Assembly (NCBI GenBank): GCA_047967505.1
Contig: CM106541.1
Source: Dipteris shenzhenensis
Lineage: Eukaryota > Polypodiophyta > Polypodiopsida > Gleicheniales
Strand: one strand, 5' to 3'
Length of the DNA stretch: 64,000 nt
In this document: in pieces, positions 57,799 to 64,000 of the stretch
Layout of the letters: each line of letters begins with the position of its first letter
Position numbering within the stretch: position 1 is the stretch's first letter
Translations under genes and position numbers: made by a program
The notes under the pieces: model-generated
The model's input: only the letters and a program-made list of their open reading frames with translations
Database searches by the model: none
Told to the model about the DNA's origin: nothing

Positions 57799-59230
57799 AT
57801 GGCTAGATGCCGTCATGACAATGAAGGGGATATCGACCTCGATGCAGAGGCTGACAACTTCTTCAATCGAAGAAATAACAACAATCAAGGCCGATGCCCC
57901 TTGGGAAAACTGGAACTTCCCAAGTATAATGGTAGGAGAGATCCAGCCCGCTTCCTCTAGCATTTTGATGCCACATGCCGAGCAAGTGGAGATCAATCCC
58001 ATGAAACCAAGTTGGCTTGGTTTCCCATGGCCTTAACTGATGAAGCATCTGAATGGTACCTAGACCTTATCATGGAAGAATGCGCCACATGGGACCTACT
58101 TCAAACATAATTCAAACGATGCTTTCAAATGGAGAGGCAACAAGATGATCCCGCTCTCCAACTCAGCAAGATCTCGAACAAGGCCAGAGAGAAGATGTAC
58201 GCATGTACCTGGGTAAGATGATATGATTAATCGCCAAATGTGACCCATGCCTAGATGCAAAGTACCTCATGGCATGGTTCATTGCAGGACTCAAAAAGAA
58301 AATCCGAAAGGATATGAAAAAGATAAGCAGCTATGAAACGTTTAGTGCTGCTCATGCGATAGCCATTGACATCGAGGATGGCATGACAGACTCAGATACG
58401 AGCAATCATGATGGCAGATCTAGTATTCGAGATAAGCACTCCAAAAAAGGCAAATCCAAGTGCATTGTCAAAACATCAAATGAAGATCTCCTAGAGGCCA
58501 TGACCTTGAAGCTAAAAGAAGATATGATGCAAGCCATGGATCAAAAACTTCACTTGTCTTAGCCGCCAACTCAACCATATCCACGATGAGAAAATGTCTG
58601 GTGTCCACACTACATGGCAAATCATACAGCAAATGAGTGCCCAGTCCTTAGAGCCAGGATCACTGCACAAGCAAATCCACTGCCAAGGTTGTGGTCCCAT
58701 ATCTATGTCATCGACGGCCATGATGAAAACAGTTGCATCTTCAACATGCACAACAACCCGCCTCAAACTCAACAATACCAAGTGGCACCCAGGCCAATGG
58801 ACAGGTAACTAGCACTTGCACAAGTGCCCCCAGCTCCGAGGCTAAATCTTGTTCCCATTTGGATACAAGTCCCACAACTACTTAGGAATCCGAATCCACG
58901 ACCATATCCAAGAGCACCAAACCTAGCTCCTCAAGCAGTTCCAATACATCAATTACAAGCCAAGGAAGTAGACTTGTTATTTGAGTATGAAGCAGAGTAC
59001 CCAGTGTACTATGTAGAAGGTGCAGAGGGTCTAATACTATTTTATGCAAATCAAGTATGACCCAACACATTTCGAGCACCAATCAAGTGCTACGGTTGTG
59101 GAGAAAATCACTGGATTGTAGAGTGCCCTCATCGTGGTAGCCCAGCTACTTTCCAACCACTCTGCAGAGATTGTGGTAGGACATGCATGCATGGATTGTC
59201 CCATGAAAAATAAGATCCCAGAACAAACAG
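57799..59230 (+). pseudogene. Gypsy B gag with zinc-knuckle region
   Basis: ATG 57799 (MARCRHDNEGDIDLDAEADN). TAG at 57958-57960 after PARFL is at the same place as in E. The capsid continues in frame after the stop (HFDATCRASGDQSHETKLAW), then from 58269 with FIAGLKKKIRKDMKKISSYE. A later block has the Cys/His motif CYGCGENHWIVEC (59088-59126, CX2CX3HX4C) and a second Cys/His cluster (LCRDCGRTCMHGLSHEK). Stops separate the blocks. Confidence 0.75.
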
Positions 59231-59397
59231 AATTAAGCCTAACATCCCCATCGGCATCATTGGGGTGGACCATCAAAGTCTGGGTCTAGCAAGTGTAAAG
59301 TCACAACCTGTCAATGTAATTACATGCCAAGAGAGAGGCCACCAAGGACCCTAATATTCCAATCCAACCAAAGCGACTTCTAAAATAGAAAGCACAA

Positions 59398-60190
59398 GTG
59401 CCTCCACCTCCGCCAAGCAATGAGCAGCCGAGCTCATCCACATCAACTCCTGAGCCTCAAATAAAAGAAGCTCCATACGTGAATGTAGAGGTGGAGAAGG
59501 CTTGTTTCCAGGTACCTCAACAATGGGTCCAAAATGAACAACCCCAATTTGAGGTTGAGAAAGAAGTTCAATTTGAGGCTGAGAAACAAGCTCAAGACCC
59601 AATCCATGACTTGGCCCCACAAAGTAATGATACCATACTTGAGCCTCTATTCCAACAACAGACTCTAGAGCATAATGTACCGCCACGTCAACTTGAAGGA
59701 GCTGCACTCTCTAGCATCTTGAGTTGCCCTGTGTCAATTCCCATTGGAATCCTCTTACAGAATTGTCCCAATCTCTGGGAGAGTTTCAAAGGATGGGTTG
59801 AACTCGCAAATCCCCCTCCACCTATGAATGACATTGAAGATATCCCTATGCGCATGGGTGAGAGAGATGACATCCGCAACATTACTGTGCCTTTGATCCA
59901 CAAGGCATATAATGAAGTCCAAGCCATAGTGGATGGTGGAGCAGGTGTAAATGTCCTATCAAAGGAGCTCTACAAAGAATGGGGTCTCCCACCAATACAA
60001 AAGGCTAATTTCAACATAGGCCTTGCCGATGATTCACGAGCTAAACCCTTGGGAATAGTGAATGGCATGTCCACAAAGATCGAACGAGTCCACTTTTCCC
60101 TTCAATTCACAATCTTGGATCTCCCCAAAAAATCCTATCAAATCTTACTGGGATGTTCTTGGTTACGGGAAGCATCAGTCTTCCATGACT
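59398..60190 (+). pseudogene. Gypsy B protease
   Basis: A 264-codon frame with a Pro/Gln/Glu-rich linker followed by the aspartic protease: active site AIVDGGAGVNVLSKELYKEW, flap-like NGMSTKIERVHFSLQFTI, and YQILLGCSWLREASV near the end. TAG at 60190 is absent from copy A, where the frame stays open for a further 140 codons or so. Confidence 0.82.
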
Positions 60191-61496
60191 AGGGAACTGA
60201 TAGACTGGCAATCCAGAATCGAGACACTGTAGTCAAGGTGAATGTGGGGACAGGAGCTATTAAACCAATTGTGCCTAGAGCATTGGATGACACATCTTCA
60301 ACAACAATCTCAAGCGAATCAGCTCCCTTGCAATAACATGCCATAGCGGGTCACTCACAAAGCAATGTCAATAACTGGATACAAACATTGGCAACCATTG
60401 ACAACTACCATTCATTAGACCCCATCTTCTCACAGATAGATGCTAATGTGCTATAGGTCGATCCTCCACTGACACATGAAGAACCAATCGATTTAGAGAT
60501 GCCATTCTTTATCGCTAACCTCGAATGGGATAATGAACCTAAAGAAGGTACCAATACCGATGATGACTCAGATTTTCCTTGGGACCTTGAAATAGAGGCT
60601 ACGATTGTTGAAATTGAAGATCAAATCTTTGATAATGACAGCCATTCTACATGCCCTAATGGAAGTCGAGCTCCCAAAAGTTGAACCTCCAAAGTTGAAT
60701 AACATCAGAAGATCCCGCAAGAAAGCTGAAGGAGGAAATCGCAGAATAGCCAAGGCTGAGCACTTCAATGAATTCGAATGAGTCTAAACAAGGATTGTTG
60801 ACTTGTACCTTGCAAAGTCAGCTCCTGCAAAATTAGAACCACTGCCTCTTGAATGGTCCCCCGAGGGACTGGAAAGAGTATGCGCAGCAAATGAACCCTT
60901 ACTTGGAAACACCTTACTAGTGGAAAAGTTACCCCACAGTTCCCAACGTAAGAAGTTTTGGAAATATAAGCCCCATGTGTAGATGAAGCTCGATCAAGAG
61001 ACTTAAAAAAAAGAAAGTCAAGAAGAGCCTAACAAATTAATAAATGCAACTATGCCACCCAGTACACATGAGACATGTCAGGCTAGTTCAACCCCATCAG
61101 AGGCCGATCTTCGAGAAGTGTCGAAATACTTCAAGAATTATACAAGTGGCAGTGCGCCAATAGCAATGCCAAGACCACTTAGAGAATCTGAAGTTCAAGA
61201 AACCGATAGCATTGGAGAAACTCCAATCTATGAGGGATCGAAAAAAACACGCACAATAAAGCTTGCCCTTGAAGGGGAGGAAGAAATATTGGTTTTCATT
61301 GGGAAACAGCTTCATCAAGAAGATGAAACCGAACTCAAAGAACTCCTAATGGAATACCACAAGTGACTGCCTAGCATGGTCATACAAAGAGATGAAAGAA
61401 ATTTCACCAAAAGTGGCAGTACACATGATACCTATAAAGGAATGTGCTCACCCTAAGGTATGTGGACCTTAACGTACAAATCCTAAATATGGCACC

Positions 61497-62630
61497 ATGG
61501 TTTATGATGAGCTAGAAAAACTACTAGATGCCAGATTCATCTACGAGATAGAGCACACTGATTGGGTTTCACCCATTTTCATTGTACCTAAACACAGCAA
61601 GAAGCTCAAAATATGCATAAACTTAAAAAATGTGAATGCCGCCACAATTAGGGATCACTATCCCCTACCCTTAGCAGAAACAATGTTGGAAAAGGTAGGA
61701 GGATCCAAAATATATAGCTTCTTGGATGGCTTCAGTGACTATAACCAAATGCAAATTGCTCCTCAAGACCATCACAAACAGCATTTGCTATAGAATGGGA
61801 TATTTTTGCAGATAGAGTCATGCCATTCGGCCTTTGTAATGCCCCAGCCACATTCCAACGAGTCATGTTCACCACTTTCAAGTCATTTCTGAATAAGTTT
61901 TTCCAGGTGTTCTTGGATGATTTATGCATCCATTCAAAAAACAAGACCAGTTCAAATGTTTTGAAGAAGTACTAATCAAATGCAGGTCCCTAAATCCAAC
62001 AAAATGCCAGTTCATGGTCACCCACGGAGTTGTTTTGCGACACATCGTCTCTCAACATGGGATTGCAACTGACATGGAAAAAATCAAAATCATCATGGAA
62101 TTGCCTCCTCCTACAAATTCCAAAGGTGTACAGGCCTTTATGGGACATGCCGGCTATTATAGAGGATTTATATTGCAGTATGCCATGATAGCTAGACCAC
62201 TTTACAAATTATTAGTGGAGTTCTTATGGACCGAAGGGTGTGACCAAGCCTTTGAGCTTTTAAAGTGGTGCCTAATCACAACACCCATCCTTATATCTCC
62301 CAATGGGGATATTGATTTTCATGTTCATACAGATGGATCCAAGTATGCAATCGGGAGTGTGCTTTGTCAACCTGGTGAACATAAGAAAGACTACCCCTTC
62401 TACTTCACCAGTTGACAAGTCAATGATGCAGAGATCAACCATACAACCATAGAAAGAGAAGTCCTAGCAATGGTGTATAGTGTAAAGAAATTCTGGCACT
62501 ATCTACTGGCAAATGATTTTGTCTTCTACACTGACCATCAAGCATTGCTTTATCTTGTGAACCATCCATGTACAATAGGAAGAATAACCAGATGGCTCCT
62601 CTTGCTTTAAGAATTCAACTTCAAAATCGT
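61497..62630 (+). pseudogene. Gypsy B reverse transcriptase and RNase H
   Basis: RT start: RFIYEIEHTDWVSPIFIVPK, KICINLKNVNAATIRDHYPL, SFLDGFSDYNQMQIAPQD. A frameshift near 61770 is followed by VMPFGLCNAPATFQRVMF and VFLDDLCIHSKNK (FLDD catalytic pair). A second frameshift is near 61925-61970. Connection: FMVTHGVVLRHIVSQHGI, GHAGYYRGFILQYAMIARPL. RNase H: DFHVHTDGSKYAIGSVLCQP (first catalytic Asp), TTIEREVLAMVYSVKKFWHY, FYTDHQALLYLVNHP; a TGA at ~62413 lies between them. Confidence 0.86.
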
Positions 62631-63240
62631 GGTCTGCAAAGGTGCCCAACACTACATTGCTGATCACATGTCTCGGGTCAAGTTAGGAGAAGAAGCCATT
62701 AGAGTAGAAGATGACTTACCAGATGCCACACTATTTCAAATAGATGCTGTTCGAGAGTGGTGTGGAGATATCATTGGGTACTTGATGGCAGGAAGACCAC
62801 CCCCTAACATGAAACTAGTAGATGCCAGAAAATTGATTCTAAAGGCTGCACCCTATCAACTCATTGCAGCACAACTGTACAAGATGGGCAAGGACCAGAT
62901 ATTAAGAAGATGTGTAATGCCTCAGGAGATCATGCCAATCCTAAGTGAAGTCCATGAAGGCATTGTAGGAGGACACTTCCAAGGGGAAGCCACAGCAAGA
63001 AAAGTTCTCCTCGCAGGCTACTGGTGGACAACACTATGGGTAGATGCCTATGAATATGTAAAAGGCTGCGATGTATGCCAAAGGACTATTAAACCACAAC
63101 AAAAAGGCTTCAATCCCCGAACACCAATTGTTGCACAAAAACTATTTGAAAAATGGGGGATTGACTATGTGGGTCCCATACATCCAATAGCAAAAGGAAC
63201 ACAGGCACACTACATCATTGTGCCCACTGATTACTTGTAG
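62629..63240 (+). pseudogene. Gypsy B RNase H end and integrase N-terminus
   Basis: VCKGAQHYIADHMSRVKLGE ends the RNase H. The integrase zinc-binding domain follows: H in SEVHEGIVGGH, then CDVCQRT (HHCC), and the core begins EKWGIDYVGPIHPIAKGTQA with catalytic Asp. A stop at 63238 (YL-stop, normally -YLTKW-) ends the frame, and no further core is recognisable. Confidence 0.85.
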
Positions 63241-63586
63241 GGCATAACATCTCCAAGTGTTTCCATATCTCCACATTTATACTTTAGCTCAACATGTGCG
63301 CTAAGAATCTTTTGATACAGTAACTGCCACCTTATCTTCGCCTAGTCTTCAAAAGTGGCCAACTGAATTGGGATCACTATCATGGATTGTAGCAGATGCA
63401 ACTACTTCTCTTTTGCTACATAAAATCACATCCATCCCTGGAACAAAATCTATAGCCATCTCCTTTGTGACAGTCCTTCGCAAGCAAGCTGCAGTAGCAA
63501 CAATTACATAAATATTAGTCTCTTTTTAATAATCTACTCATTTATTAAAATTTTTAATTAGTACTTAATTTATTGGTGGGAGAAGT
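63241..63586. other. No supported gene
   Basis: Non-coding transition between the broken integrase and the satellite array; AT-rich, no motif recognised. Confidence 0.4.
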
Positions 63587-64000
63587 TATCCGATCAAGTA
63601 CTTATCAGATGGACATGCCAAGTTATCCTTTGCATGGTCGATCGAGCATTAAAACACACTGCTAGGTATGTTATCTGATCAAGCACTTATGGGATGGGAG
63701 TACCACTTTGCATGTAACTCAATTCCACCTAGTTGAAGCTATATGCAAAGTATTGTGCCCATCGGATATGCTTTGCATTGTCGATCAAGCATAAAATACC
63801 GTTTTTTCCTTAGTTCCATGCACAACCATGAAAAAACAGGGTCCTAAGTGTGTTAATCAAATAAGTACTTATCGGATGGGGGCTGTAGTTTGTATGCAAG
63901 TCCATTTCAACTAGGCTGAGATGCGTGCAAAGTATTGTCACCATCGGATATGCTCTGCATGGTCGATTATGCATTATACAACGTTTTTCCCGTAGTGATA
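63587..64000. repeat. ~180-bp satellite array, start only
   Basis: Units begin near 63587, 63672 and 63852 with GTTATC-GATCAAG-ACTTAT-GGATGG and contain GCAAAGTATTG--CCATCGGATATGCTTTGCAT and GGTCGATC-AGCAT. Unit 2 is about 180 bp; unit 1 lacks an internal ~95 bp; unit 3 is cut by the window end. The 182-bp distance between the GGATATGC boxes of units 2 and 3 gives the period. Confidence 0.8.

Larger units (their letters stand above)
57328..63240 (+). mobile_element. Ty3/gypsy element B, leader to integrase
   Basis: Order on the plus strand: leader (57328-57798), gag, two Cys/His motifs, protease, RT, RNase H and integrase zinc-binding/core start, ending at 63240. It is the longest copy of the A/B/E family. 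No LTR or primer site was recognised at the left, where the match to E stops at a C-rich repeat, and the integrase is cut on the right. Shared nonsense codons with A and E are described under findings. Confidence 0.88.

Overview
This is plant nuclear DNA from a large, retrotransposon-rich genome. The evidence is short introns with plant-type splice sites, an intact citrate-binding/alginate-lyase-2-like gene, remnants of PPR and SKP1-like-21 genes, Ty1/copia elements with the initiator-Met tRNA primer site TGGTATCAGAGC, and Ty3/gypsy elements including a chromovirus and a dual-RNase-H (Tat-like) fragment. The many decayed, nested elements fit a gymnosperm or fern better than a compact angiosperm genome, but that placement is inference. 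No bacterial, organellar or CRISPR features were seen.

Layout. 1-6.4 kb: a degenerate ~100-bp tandem repeat, then a five-exon minus-strand host gene of unknown function (2833-5392), apparently with two GC-AG introns and a five-codon upstream ORF overlapping its start. 6.4-17 kb: decayed single-copy-like material. It holds a minus-strand spliced gene relic, five copies of a hairpin-forming motif around a PPR relic, a 5'-truncated SKP1-like-21 copy, and a long broken gene of a transposase-like family. 17.8-33.1 kb: a nested retrotransposon block. A minus-strand copia (21.4-24.8 kb) abuts gypsy A (24.8-26.9 kb), into which a minus-strand chromovirus C (26.9-32.0 kb) has inserted; an orphan LTR follows at 32.7-33.1 kb. 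33.1-39.0 kb: AT-rich DNA around the intact citrate-binding-protein-like gene (35973-36730). 39.0-45.5 kb: a gypsy element (D) with an LTR at each end, but the LTRs are inverted, so both ends are 3' ends. 46-51.8 kb: a gypsy E fragment, a copia (F) whose LTR carries three 26-bp hairpins, and a gypsy integrase fragment G. 51.8-55.4 kb: a transposon-like gene with the motif GHTH-DIDQ, interrupted by two ~246-bp MITEs. 55.5-57.3 kb: minisatellite, CT/AC microsatellite and C-rich repeat. 57.3-63.2 kb: gypsy B, the most complete relative of A and E. 63.6-64.0 kb: the start of a ~180-bp satellite array that runs off the window.

The most informative observation is the MITE-interrupted gene. Both MITEs have the same terminal inverted repeats, lie in opposite orientation, and are flanked by 8-bp target duplications. 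Removing each MITE with one duplication leaves a single uninterrupted reading phase of about 3.1 kb, broken only by nonsense codons. The likely working host genes are the unknown five-exon gene and the citrate-binding-protein-like gene; nearly everything else is mobile DNA or gene relics.
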